55,773 nucleotides of DNA from assembly GCF_003611735.1 (NCBI RefSeq), contig NZ_RAWG01000018.1, positions 1-55,773 of the forward strand. Direction: 5' to 3'. This document shows, piece by piece, positions 27,371-35,156 of this stretch. A model generated the notes under the pieces. That model ran no database searches. It was not told the origin of the DNA and saw only the letters and a list, made by a program, of their open reading frames with translations. Made by a program: the position numbers and the translations under genes. The first letter of the stretch is position 1, and each line of letters opens with the position of its first letter. Source of the DNA: Corallococcus sicarius. GTDB taxonomy: Bacteria; Myxococcota; Myxococcia; Myxococcales; Myxococcaceae.

Positions 27371-28213
27371 TCAGGGCTTCTTCTGCTTGGAGCCTTCCCA
27401 TTCAAAGTGCACGGCGGGCGCCTTGACGGCCTTCGCGTCCTTCATGAGGAAGCCCTCCTGGCGCGTGCGGGCGCGCTCCAGGGCGGGCCGCAGGGACTCG
27501 GGGATGGGCAGCAGCACGCCCACCTCGAACATCTTCCCGCGACACACCGGCCTCTCGTAGCCGAAGGCGATGCGCACCGCGACCTTGTTGCCTTCCACGT
27601 GGTGGAACGCGACCGAGCGCTTCACGTTGTCGATCTGGAACCCGACGCAGTCATCGCCGGGCACCAGGATCGCCAGCAGGGCCTCCACGGTCCTGGCCTT
27701 CTTGAAGGCCGCTTCGTCGCGGACGTGCTGCTTCACGAACTCGTCCGCCTTGAGGGCCTTGAGGACGTCCTTCTCCGGGAACACATCCAGCAGGTTGAAG
27801 GCGCCCCGGTCCTTGTCCTTCGTCACGTCCTCGGTGACGTAAATGCGGATCGCATACAGCGCGCCCCCGGTGAAGCCCCCGCTGTTGTCCTCGTAGCTCA
27901 CCCAGGGGCCCACGACAGAGAGCACGGTGTAGGACTGAGCGGCCTCCCAGTCGGACGTGTCCGGGGCACCCTCAGGCGGGTCCTGGGTGTCCTCCGGGTC
28001 GCCCACGAGATTCGCGAGGAAGCCCTTCTTGCGCGACTGGAGGCCGAAGACCTCCTTGCCATCGCGCAGGGCGCGCAGGTCCTTCGACGACATCTCGAAC
28101 GTCACGTCGGTGCCGGTCACCTTCCACGTGAGCGGTGAAGCCTTGGGAGCGGGAGCAGGCGCGGCCGTAAGCAGCGCCATCATCACCACGGAGCTCATGA
28201 GCATGCGTGCCAT
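27371..28213 (-). CDS. Exported protein of unknown function
   Basis: 280 residues with a signal peptide (MARMLMSSVVMMALLTAAPAP). GAGGA touches the ATG at 28213 but is well placed for the ATG at 28204, which may be the real start. The mature protein is acidic and strand-rich, with two lone Cys (DDCVGF and RPVCRG) that could pair, and ends in a Lys-rich tail. No family recognised. It follows a YqeY-like gene by 26 bases on the same strand and a TAP-like hydrolase gene further upstream, so the three may be one transcript. Confidence 0.68.
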   Translation of the reverse strand: MARMLMSSVVMMALLTAAPAPAPKASPLTWKVTGTDVTFEMSSKDLRALRDGKEVFGLQSRKKGFLANLVGDPEDTQDPPEGAPDTSDWEAAQSYTVLSVVGPWVSYEDNSGGFTGGALYAIRIYVTEDVTKDKDRGAFNLLDVFPEKDVLKALKADEFVKQHVRDEAAFKKARTVEALLAILVPGDDCVGFQIDNVKRSVAFHHVEGNKVAVRIAFGYERPVCRGKMFEVGVLLPIPESLRPALERARTRQEGFLMKDAKAVKAPAVHFEWEGSKQKKP

Positions 28214-28239
28214 TCCTCAACGAATTGCCGGGCTTCTTC

Positions 28240-28596
28240 TCAAAGCGCCAGGAGCACATCCACTTGCGCGCTCAGCGCGCGGGCCTCTTCGGCCCTGCCG
28301 AGCTGGGTGTAGAGCGCTACCGCGTCGCGACGCTCCTGGATTTCGCGCTGGAGGAGCGCCTCCACCGCCTCCGGGGACAAGAGCAGTCGAGGCACCTCAC
28401 CACTCCCGAGTCCCCCCGCACTGCCGGCGATGCCTCCACTGACCGGAGCAGGCGCGACGCTCATGTCGGGCGCCTCGGCATTGTCGATGGCGGCGAGCGT
28501 TTCCCGAAGCACCGCCGAGGCGGGTGCATTCCGAGTGCGCAGTGCGTCTTTCAGCGCGGCACGCAGCGTTGCCTTCCATTCATCCACGGTCCTCAT
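28240..28596 (-). CDS. GatB/YqeY-like domain protein (short form)
   Basis: 118 residues. The N-terminus (VDEWKATLRAALKDALRTRNAPASAVLRETLAAIDNAEA) and the helix QREIQERRDAVALYTQLGRAEEARALSAQVDVLL follow the YqeY pattern, in which helices bearing Lys/Arg-Glu pairs resemble the tail of amidotransferase GatB. Typical YqeY proteins are about 150 residues; here the final C-terminal portion is missing, and a Gly-rich linker separates the two halves. YqeY function is not established; tRNA binding is suggested by the GatB link. Sits between a hydrolase gene and an exported-protein gene. Confidence 0.65.
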   Translation of the reverse strand: MRTVDEWKATLRAALKDALRTRNAPASAVLRETLAAIDNAEAPDMSVAPAPVSGGIAGSAGGLGSGEVPRLLLSPEAVEALLQREIQERRDAVALYTQLGRAEEARALSAQVDVLLAL

Positions 28597-28632
28597 ACGC
28601 CTCCAGGGGGGCTGAGACTGAAGCCCAAGGGG

Positions 28633-30060
28633 TCAAAGCGAACAGGCCGCGCGAGGAGCACGCCGCTTCTGGACGAAGGTGCTCACCGCGGCCTTGAAGC
28701 ACTCTGGCGCCGTGAAGAGCAGGAAGTGAGGCCCACCCTTGACGGTGAACAGGTGGACGCCAGCCGCTTCGGGCAGGAGGCGCAGATGGGCCTGGGCGCC
28801 AGCAAGGGGCGTCTTGGGGTCCATGTCGCCCTGGAGCACCAGCACCGGCGGAAGCGTGGCGGGAGACTTGCCGAACCACTCGTCGCGCGGATAGGCCAGT
28901 GACGTTCGACCGACGAGCTGACCCGGCAGGCTGCTGACGAACAGGAACCGGGCGGCTTCTGCCTCCACCTCGGCCTTCGTGAGACCTGGCCGGGCGTTGT
29001 TCTCGGAGGCGCTGATCACCGCGACGAGCGGGATGGAGAGCGAGGCCTGCGGGAAACGGTCGAACTGGGCGCCCAGTGCCTCCAGTTCCTGCTCGACCTG
29101 CTGCAACGGCTTGAGGTCTCCGCCCTTGAGGCCCGAGAGGACGAGGGGAATCCGCGCCCGCAGCTTCGGGCTGTCCAGCAGGGCTCCAAAGAAGAGCTTC
29201 GGATGTCCCCCGGGGACGGCAGCGGACACCTTGGGATCGTCGACGAGCCCCTGCATCGCGGCGACCGCCGAGTCCCCGAGACGCGCACGGCAGGCCGGAT
29301 CCGCGTCGCAACGCGCGAGCACCGCGCGGCCCACCTCGTCAACGACAGCCGAGCGATGACTGAGGTCCCATTGCTCGGTCGTCTCCGGAGGAACGAGGGA
29401 GTCGAGCACGATCCCATCCAGGCGCTTCGGCGGGGCGACCGTCATCATGCGCAACACCAGCTGCGTGCCGTAGGAGACCCCATAGAGCCACGTCTTCTGG
29501 CCGGCGGAGTAGCGCTCCATCAGCGCGCGCAAATCGTGGGCGGAGTGGGTGATGGTGAAGGCGCGGGTGCGCTTGGCATCGGACTCCAGCGCCTCGAAGC
29601 AGGTCGCCCACTCGGCGCCTTCGAGCGCGGCGCCTCCGGCGCTGTCGGCGGCCTCCTCCTTCTGGCAGAGCCGGCTTGAGAAACCCGTCCCGCGATGATC
29701 CGGGATCAGCAGGTCATGTCCCGGGAAGGAGGCCCGCAGCGTCTTCAGCAGCGGGTAGAACGAAGCCCCTGACTCGCCGGGCCCACCCGCCACGAGCCAG
29801 ACGTGCCCGGCCGACCGTCCCGGAGCCGGGAACTTGCGGACGAAGAGTTCGATCTGCTCACGGCTGGGGTCCGCGTAGTCCAACGGCGCGCTGAAGCGGG
29901 CGCAGAGGGAACCGGCGAGAGCGGCATCCTTCTTCGCGTCCTGGCAACCGACGAACCCATCCGCACGGGGCGCCGTGCCTTGCTCGGCCGCGTGCGCGGG
30001 GCTGCCCAGGACGAGTGCACCCCAGAGGGCGACCACGGCTGCGAAAGTGGGACAATTCAT
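28633..30060 (-). CDS. Exported alpha/beta hydrolase with TAP-like C-terminus
   Basis: 475 residues; GGAG precedes the ATG at 30060. A signal peptide (to about AHA, residue 24) directs export. The fold is that of tripeptidyl/prolyl aminopeptidase-like hydrolases: oxyanion motif LVAGGPGESG, DHRGTGFSS, nucleophile Ser196 in YGVSYGTQ, acid Asp in LQGDMDPKTP and His in GGPHFLLF. The C-terminal block PPVLVLQGDMDPKTP matches the TAP-like domain. Predicted to cleave short peptides or esters outside the cytoplasm. Genes divergent on the other side encode a methyltransferase. Confidence 0.88.
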   Translation of the reverse strand: MNCPTFAAVVALWGALVLGSPAHAAEQGTAPRADGFVGCQDAKKDAALAGSLCARFSAPLDYADPSREQIELFVRKFPAPGRSAGHVWLVAGGPGESGASFYPLLKTLRASFPGHDLLIPDHRGTGFSSRLCQKEEAADSAGGAALEGAEWATCFEALESDAKRTRAFTITHSAHDLRALMERYSAGQKTWLYGVSYGTQLVLRMMTVAPPKRLDGIVLDSLVPPETTEQWDLSHRSAVVDEVGRAVLARCDADPACRARLGDSAVAAMQGLVDDPKVSAAVPGGHPKLFFGALLDSPKLRARIPLVLSGLKGGDLKPLQQVEQELEALGAQFDRFPQASLSIPLVAVISASENNARPGLTKAEVEAEAARFLFVSSLPGQLVGRTSLAYPRDEWFGKSPATLPPVLVLQGDMDPKTPLAGAQAHLRLLPEAAGVHLFTVKGGPHFLLFTAPECFKAAVSTFVQKRRAPRAACSL

Positions 30061-30200
30061 GTTCACGCTCCGAGAAGGCCCGGGACCTTCCCAGAGAGGA
30101 CCCACGAGCGCAATTCAACGCGTATTCATGGACGACGCTCCAGTCACAACAGGCCGCCTGACGCGCTGACAGTGCGCGGTCGCGAGGCTAGCGTTCGCGG

Positions 30201-31118
30201 ATGGCCAAGACGACACCGAGCCGGACGGCGCTGAAGATCGCGCGCTTCATGGTGCTGCTGGACGCGATGCCCCACCTGCGCGACGTGCTTCCTACCGGCG
30301 CGGCAGCGACCGTCGAGCGCATCCTCCTGTCCTCGCAGGCGCTTCCAGCCCGCCAGGTCGAGGGAATGCGCAGCCCCGCGACGATCCGGTTCGCGCACCT
30401 GAGCGAGCGGCTGCTGGGACAGGGACAGCTGGTGTGGTTCGGCCTTCGCAAGCGCTGGATGGCCGAACAGGTCGAGGCCGCCATCGCTGCCGGTGCCAGG
30501 CAGCTCCTCGTGCTCGGCGCCGGGTTTGATCCGCTCGCCGCGATGGTCGCTGCACGGCACCCGGAGGTCCTCTGCCTGGAGCTTGATGCGCCCCAGACGG
30601 CGGAGCCGAAGCGGACTGGCATCCTGCGAGCGGGGCTGGCGCGCGCGAACCATCAGGTGATCACCGCCGATCTCTCCCGCCAGTCGCTGGCCGAGGCCCT
30701 GTCGCGATCGCCCTGGAACCCGGAGCTGCGCAGCATCCTCGTCGCCGAGGGACTGCTGATGTACTTGAAGCCCGCGGAGGTGAAGGGCTTCTTCAATGCC
30801 GCGCGCGCACTCACCGGCACCGGGAGCAGGATCGCCTTCTCCTCGGTGGGCGCGGACGAGCACGGGAACCCGCGGCTCGGGGTGCTGGATCGCCCCATCC
30901 GCTTCGCCCTGCGCCTGGCGGGAGAGCCGATGCACTGGGGCATCCGCCCCGCTGACGTGCCCGCGTTCCTGGGCCACCTCGGGTTCCGGGCGCTCGCGCA
31001 GCCGACCCCGGACTCACTCCGGGAGCGCCATCTTGCGCCCCTGGGGCTCCCGGACGAGCCCCTCCGGCCCTACGAGCACCTGGTGCTGGCAGAGGACGTG
31101 CGCGTCGAGAGCGCGTGA
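30201..31118 (+). CDS. Class I SAM-dependent methyltransferase (LCMT-like family)
   Basis: 305 residues. It matches the TIGR00027/leucine carboxyl methyltransferase-type family of bacterial methyltransferases: an N-terminal segment before ARQVEGMRSPATIRFAHLSE, SAM site LLVLGAGFDPLA at about 97-108, acidic LCLELDAP, and LVAEGLLMYLKPAEVKGFF around 180. Substrates of these enzymes are mostly unknown small acids or natural-product intermediates. No ribosome-binding site is evident before the ATG. The gene is divergent from the TAP-like hydrolase and convergent with the arsR gene. Confidence 0.82.
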   Translation: MAKTTPSRTALKIARFMVLLDAMPHLRDVLPTGAAATVERILLSSQALPARQVEGMRSPATIRFAHLSERLLGQGQLVWFGLRKRWMAEQVEAAIAAGARQLLVLGAGFDPLAAMVAARHPEVLCLELDAPQTAEPKRTGILRAGLARANHQVITADLSRQSLAEALSRSPWNPELRSILVAEGLLMYLKPAEVKGFFNAARALTGTGSRIAFSSVGADEHGNPRLGVLDRPIRFALRLAGEPMHWGIRPADVPAFLGHLGFRALAQPTPDSLRERHLAPLGLPDEPLRPYEHLVLAEDVRVESA

Positions 31119-31121
31119 CGC

Positions 31122-31146
31122 GGGAGGAAGCGCACGCCGTCCTCCC
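31122..31146. terminator. Short hairpin between convergent methyltransferase and arsR genes
   Basis: GGGAGGA (31122-31128) and TCCTCCC (31140-31146) are complementary around an 11-base loop. No U-run on either side; a bidirectional terminator is possible. Confidence 0.3.
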
Positions 31147-31184
31147 CTGGCACGACGACGCCGTCCGACGCTGTTGCTTGCTCC

Positions 31185-31514
31185 CTACTCGCCGCGCTTC
31201 TTCTTCCCCCGCGCGACTTCCGTGGCCAGGGCGTCCAGCTTCGGTGTCCAGAACGCGCGGAAGCGGTCCAGCCAGGCGTCCACCTCCGCCAGGGGCGCGG
31301 CGTCCACTGCGTAGAGCCGCCGGGCGCCATCCACCCGCACCGTCGCGAAGCCGTTGTCCCGGAGGACCTTCAGGTGCTGCGAGACGGCGGACTGCGTGAT
31401 GCCGAACTCGCGCTGCACCACGGCCACGACCTCGCCCGAGGCGTGCTCGCCTTCCGCCAGCAGCTCCAGGATGCGGCGGCGGACCGGATCTCCGAGGACG
31501 TCGAAGGCGTGCAT
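31185..31514 (-). CDS. ArsR-family transcriptional repressor
   Basis: 109 residues, a single winged-helix domain: FDVLGDPVRRRILELLAEGEHASGEVV, recognition helix ITQSAVSQHLKVLRDNG at about 39-55, and wing VRVDGARRLYAVDAAPL. No metal-binding Cys cluster, so it is not a metal sensor; it belongs with the ArsR proteins that accompany SRPBCC/AHSA1 genes. Its ATG overlaps the stop of that gene (TGATG). It probably represses its own operon through the AT-rich palindrome at 32184-32203. Confidence 0.9.
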   Translation of the reverse strand: MHAFDVLGDPVRRRILELLAEGEHASGEVVAVVQREFGITQSAVSQHLKVLRDNGFATVRVDGARRLYAVDAAPLAEVDAWLDRFRAFWTPKLDALATEVARGKKKRGE

Positions 31515-32140
31515 CAGCCTCCTGTATAGAACGCGGCCGTGCGCTCGGCCATCCCTCGGGCCACGTCCGGAACCTCTCCGGCCGCCACGTGGGCGTCGGC
31601 CCAGGACTGGGCGCTCGCACGCATGAAGGCTTTCGCCTCGTCGGAAGCGCTCCAGGAGGCAGCGGCTTCCGCGGCCACGTCCTTGCCTGTCTCGAGGTAT
31701 TGGCCCAGCCCCAGGAAGCTCAGGTCCCAGCCCACGCCCGTGGCACCCGGGCCGAACTGGCTCCAGAACTGTTCGACGTCCGCGGCGTGCACGATGTGCT
31801 CGAGCGTCAGCCGCGTGCCCTTCCCTTCCGGCGCCATGCGGACGGTCACCCAGCTCATGCCGCCGTTCATCTCCCAGGTGAGATCAAACGCCGTGGGCCG
31901 GTCGCAGCGCGTGATGGTCCCTCCCGCGTTCCCCTTGAGCTGATAGCGGCCGCCCCGCTGCAACTGCCCCTCGATGGGCATGAACCAGCGTGGGATGCGC
32001 TCGGCGTTGGTGACCGCGTCCCACAGGTCCTCGATGTCGGTGGAATAGACGCGGTGTGCGACGACCACGTGGGCCGGCTTGCCTTCGTGCTCGCGCTCGA
32101 CGCATGCGCGGAACTCGGCGCCAATGAGCTTGTGAAGCAT
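31514..32140 (-). CDS. SRPBCC (AHSA1-like) domain protein
   Basis: 208 residues; AGGT lies seven bases before the ATG. An SRPBCC ligand-binding fold: VVAHRVYSTDIEDLWDAVTNAERIPRWFMPIEG, then GGRYQLKGNAGGTITRC, TFDLTW-like AFDLTWEMNGG and TRLTLEHIVH. The C-terminal third (about 130-208) is helical and specific to this subgroup. AHSA1-like partners of ArsR repressors are common, and the domain probably binds a hydrophobic small molecule; role unknown. First gene of an SRPBCC-arsR operon. Confidence 0.87.
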   Translation of the reverse strand: MLHKLIGAEFRACVEREHEGKPAHVVVAHRVYSTDIEDLWDAVTNAERIPRWFMPIEGQLQRGGRYQLKGNAGGTITRCDRPTAFDLTWEMNGGMSWVTVRMAPEGKGTRLTLEHIVHAADVEQFWSQFGPGATGVGWDLSFLGLGQYLETGKDVAAEAAASWSASDEAKAFMRASAQSWADAHVAAGEVPDVARGMAERTAAFYTGG

Positions 32141-32183
32141 GTGTGGACCTCCTGCGTTCACGAAGTCACTACAGCCGGGGCTC

Positions 32184-32203
32184 ATATTAGTCAATTCTAA
32201 TAT
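32184..32203. promoter_or_regulatory. ArsR-type operator
   Basis: ATATTAG-tcaatt-CTAATAT is a perfect inverted repeat with seven-base arms. It stands out as an AT-rich island in GC-rich DNA, 43 bases upstream of the SRPBCC start. Arm length and composition fit ArsR/SmtB operators. Confidence 0.65.
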
Positions 32204-32286
32204 ACCCATCCTCCCAGCGCCATCACCGAGCCACGGACCGTGCATGGGTTTGACAAAACCGGCCAAGTCGGATTTCCCTCTTTATC

Positions 32287-33153
32287 ATGAACTTCAAAAA
32301 CCCGGTGTTTGGAGTGGTGGCGCTGGCCCTCTCCGCCTGTGGCGGCGAGGCGTCCGTTGACGACGGCGCGGTGGGCTCGACCGAGCAGGCGGCGTTCTCG
32401 GGGGTGAATGGCACGGTGTGCGAGGAGAGCCCGTACAACTGCAAGCTGCGCCCCTCCGGTGGCAACCGCGTCCTCACCAATGATCCGGACGACGACGACT
32501 CCTGGGCGCTCTACACGGGCGGGCCCGTCCGCGACGGCAACGGCACCGTGGTGGGCATCTCCACCCGGACGAGCGCCACGTTCAACCATGGCCAGACGCG
32601 CACCTTCGCGGGCGAGCTGCATGCCTTCGCGGTGTCCACGTCCAACTCCAGTGCGGGCTGGCTCCCCATGTCCGCCATCAAGGGCCGCACGTCCTTCGAG
32701 GACAAGGTCGGGCACGTCTCCGCGCTGAGCTCCGGCCTGTCCAAGATGGCGTGCTACGCGGTGCGCAACTGGCACGACACCAACCTCGAGTTCAAGAAGG
32801 TCGTCTACGACAGCGACGCGACCCACGAGCGCGCCGGGGACTACCTGCCGCTCGTGCGAGCCAATGGCCTGCGCTCGGCGAACCTCACCTTCAACGTGCC
32901 GGGCTTCGGCCTGGGCGGCGTCGCGGTGGACCACTTCCCCGCCGGCACGAAGTTCCAGCGCCTGGACGTGCCCACCAACTCCGGCGCCCCGTCCATCGAC
33001 ATCCCGCTCTGGGTCCAGGACAGCGTGGGCCGCTACCGCCAGCAGTCCGGGACGATGAAGTTCATCTACGGCTACGTCATCGCCGCGACCAGCACCCGCC
33101 GCAACGGTTGGATGGCGTACGACGCGCTCGAGGTCAGCTCCGGCTGCCCCTGA
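32287..33153 (+). CDS. Predicted lipoprotein of unknown function
   Basis: 288 residues. Short signal peptide with lipobox ALSAC (Cys18). The mature protein has a Cys pair early (GTVCEESPYNCKL) and a strand-rich body with GTVVGISTRTSATFNHGQTRTF and GWLPMSAIKGR, a segment reminiscent of SH3-like envelope domains, and closes with SSGCP. A lone TTGACA lies at 32250-32255 but no -10 box follows at a usable distance. Convergent with the thioesterase gene, ten bases apart. Confidence 0.7.
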   Translation: MNFKNPVFGVVALALSACGGEASVDDGAVGSTEQAAFSGVNGTVCEESPYNCKLRPSGGNRVLTNDPDDDDSWALYTGGPVRDGNGTVVGISTRTSATFNHGQTRTFAGELHAFAVSTSNSSAGWLPMSAIKGRTSFEDKVGHVSALSSGLSKMACYAVRNWHDTNLEFKKVVYDSDATHERAGDYLPLVRANGLRSANLTFNVPGFGLGGVAVDHFPAGTKFQRLDVPTNSGAPSIDIPLWVQDSVGRYRQQSGTMKFIYGYVIAATSTRRNGWMAYDALEVSSGCP

Positions 33154-33163
33154 AGCCCGTCCG

Positions 33164-33598
33164 TCATGGCGTGAGGACGAGCCACCCGAGCGCCTCCCGC
33201 AGTCGCTCGGGCATCGCCACGGCCTTGCGCGTCTGGCGGTCCACGAAGACGTGCACGAAGTAACCGTGGGCCGCCGCCTCTTCCTCACCCTCCTTGAAGA
33301 GCGCGATGCCGTACGTGACGGAGCGGTTGCCGAGCTTGTCCACGCGCAGCCCCGCCCGCAGGCGGTCGGGGTACGCGAGCGGCGCGTGGTAGCCACACTT
33401 CGACTCCACCACCAACCCGATGACGCTCCCCGCGTGGATGTCCAGGCCGCCCTCGTGGATGAGGTAGTGGTTCGCGACGGTGTCGAAGTAGCTGTAGTAC
33501 GTGACGTTGTTGATGTGGCCGTACAGGTCGTTGTCCATCCACCGCGTGGTGATGGGCAGGAAGTAGCGGTAGCGGTCGGCGGTCTCGGTGTTGGACAC
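33164..33598 (-). CDS. Hotdog-fold acyl-CoA thioesterase (4HBT/YbgC-FadM type)
   Basis: 144 residues, the normal size for a single hotdog domain. The N-terminal TTRWMDNDLYGHINNVTYYSYFDT has the Asp-Xn-Gly-His-Hyd-Asn active-site pattern of 4HBT thioesterases, followed by SKCGYHAPLAYPDRL and a final FVHVFVDRQTRKAVAMPERLRE. It would hydrolyse an acyl-CoA in the cytoplasm. It begins 23 bases after the transhydrogenase gene on the same strand, so the two likely form an operon and may act on the same short acyl or hydroxyacyl pool. Confidence 0.88.
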   Translation of the reverse strand: MSNTETADRYRYFLPITTRWMDNDLYGHINNVTYYSYFDTVANHYLIHEGGLDIHAGSVIGLVVESKCGYHAPLAYPDRLRAGLRVDKLGNRSVTYGIALFKEGEEEAAAHGYFVHVFVDRQTRKAVAMPERLREALGWLVLTP

Positions 33599-33621
33599 GG
33601 TGGGCTCCGGGCCTTCGTCGG

Positions 33622-34932
33622 TTACCAGTAGCGCAATGCCTGGCGGAACAGGTCGGTGAGCACGGGCCGGGTCATCTCCCGGGGCGCGTTCTGGAGCAGG
33701 CGCTGCTGCGGGAAGGCGCCCTCCGTCAGCGCCGCCACGTCCGCGTCGGTGTACCCCACCCCACCCAGGCCGTTGGGCATGCCCACCGCGCGCATCACCT
33801 CCACCAGCCTGCCCGCGAGCACCTCGCCCGCATCCCCAGGCCCCGCGCCGCGCAGGTCCGCGCCCAGGTAGCCCGCGGCCTCCAGGTGTCGCTCGGGGTT
33901 CGCGGTGGCGGTGTAGCGGAACACGGCCGGGGCGTTGACGATGACGGCCATGCCATGCGGCACCAGCGCTTCGTCGTCCGGATAGCCGCCCGATGGCCGG
34001 AAGTCACGCACCCGCCCGGCCACGGCGTAGGCCATGCCGTGCGGCGCGTGCACACCGGCGTTGCCGAACGCGATGCCCGCGAGCGTGGCCGCCCACATCA
34101 ACTGCTCGCGCGCCTCCGCGTCCCCCGCGTCCTTCACGCCGCGCTCCAGGTACAGGCCCATCAGCCGCAAGGCCTCACGGCAGCCCAGGTCGCTCCAGGG
34201 GTTCGCGCCCTGGCTCATGGGCCGCAGGCTCGGCCGCGCCGGCGCGGGGCGGCGCACGTACGGCCGCGCCGTATAGGACTCCAGCGCATGGGACAGCACG
34301 TCCAGCCCGCTGGCGGCCACCACCTCGCCGGGCAGCGTCGTGGTGCAGTCCGGGTCGATGAGCGCCTCCGTGGGCCGCAGCGCCGGTGACGCGATGCCCG
34401 TCTTCGCCGAGAGGGAGAGCAGGTCGAAGATGGTGATGCCCGTCACCTCGCTGCCCGTCCCCGACGTGGTGGGGCACGCGAGGTGTGGCTTGAGCGGACC
34501 GGGCACCGGCCGCCCCTCCCCCACCGGCGCGTTGACGTAGGCCAGGAAGTCCGCCGGATGCGTGGCGTAGAGGTTCGCCGCCTTGCACGTGTCGATGACC
34601 GAGCCCCCACCCAGGGAGACATAGCCATCCGGCCGGAGCTCCGAGGCGAAGCGCGCCGCGTCCAGGAAGGACTGGTCCGTGGGCTCGACGTGCACGTCCG
34701 TGTACACGGCCACGTCCAGCCCGGCGGCGAGCAGCGACTGGCGGACCTTCTCGAAGTGCGGCAGCCGCGCCACCCGCGCGTCGGAGAACAGCGCCACGCG
34801 CGTCATCCCCAGCGCCCGGGCGCGGTCGCCCACCTCCGCCAGACACCCCCGGCCGAAGGTGATGCGTGAGGTGTCCACGGTGAAGGCGCCGTCGCAGCCT
34901 TCACCGACAGCGGGATGGTGGCAGCAGCCCAT
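33622..34932 (-). CDS. Hydroxyacid-oxoacid transhydrogenase (ADHFE1-like iron alcohol dehydrogenase)
   Basis: 436 residues; GGAGGAA lies eight bases before the ATG. A group III iron-containing dehydrogenase that follows animal ADHFE1/HOT closely: [91 protein letters not shown] and LVPHGMAV, including the His residues for the metal. HOT oxidises 4-hydroxybutyrate to succinic semialdehyde while reducing 2-oxoglutarate to 2-hydroxyglutarate, without free NAD. The N-terminal CCHH motif is also notable. Operon with the hotdog thioesterase. Confidence 0.88.
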   Translation of the reverse strand: MGCCHHPAVGEGCDGAFTVDTSRITFGRGCLAEVGDRARALGMTRVALFSDARVARLPHFEKVRQSLLAAGLDVAVYTDVHVEPTDQSFLDAARFASELRPDGYVSLGGGSVIDTCKAANLYATHPADFLAYVNAPVGEGRPVPGPLKPHLACPTTSGTGSEVTGITIFDLLSLSAKTGIASPALRPTEALIDPDCTTTLPGEVVAASGLDVLSHALESYTARPYVRRPAPARPSLRPMSQGANPWSDLGCREALRLMGLYLERGVKDAGDAEAREQLMWAATLAGIAFGNAGVHAPHGMAYAVAGRVRDFRPSGGYPDDEALVPHGMAVIVNAPAVFRYTATANPERHLEAAGYLGADLRGAGPGDAGEVLAGRLVEVMRAVGMPNGLGGVGYTDADVAALTEGAFPQQRLLQNAPREMTRPVLTDLFRQALRYW

Positions 34933-35156
34933 GGCGTCGTTCCTCCGGATCCGTCCCACCGCAATCTACAGGGACGTGACAGGCGCGAGCGCACAGGATG
35001 TCAGGGTTCGTGCGGAACGACAGAAGCCGGAAGGCCGCATGCGCTCGCGGCTCCCGGCCTCAGGCGTGAAGGAACCTGACGGTTCGGATTACGGGCAGGC
35101 TCAGGCGGACCCTACCCCCGCCCCTCTGACAGCCTCATGTCAGGATACAGCACGCC

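Noticed and set aside
32250..32255. TTGACA as promoter of the lipoprotein at 32287
   Set aside because: No -10 box lies 16-19 bases downstream; the next T-rich stretch is too far and abuts the ATG.
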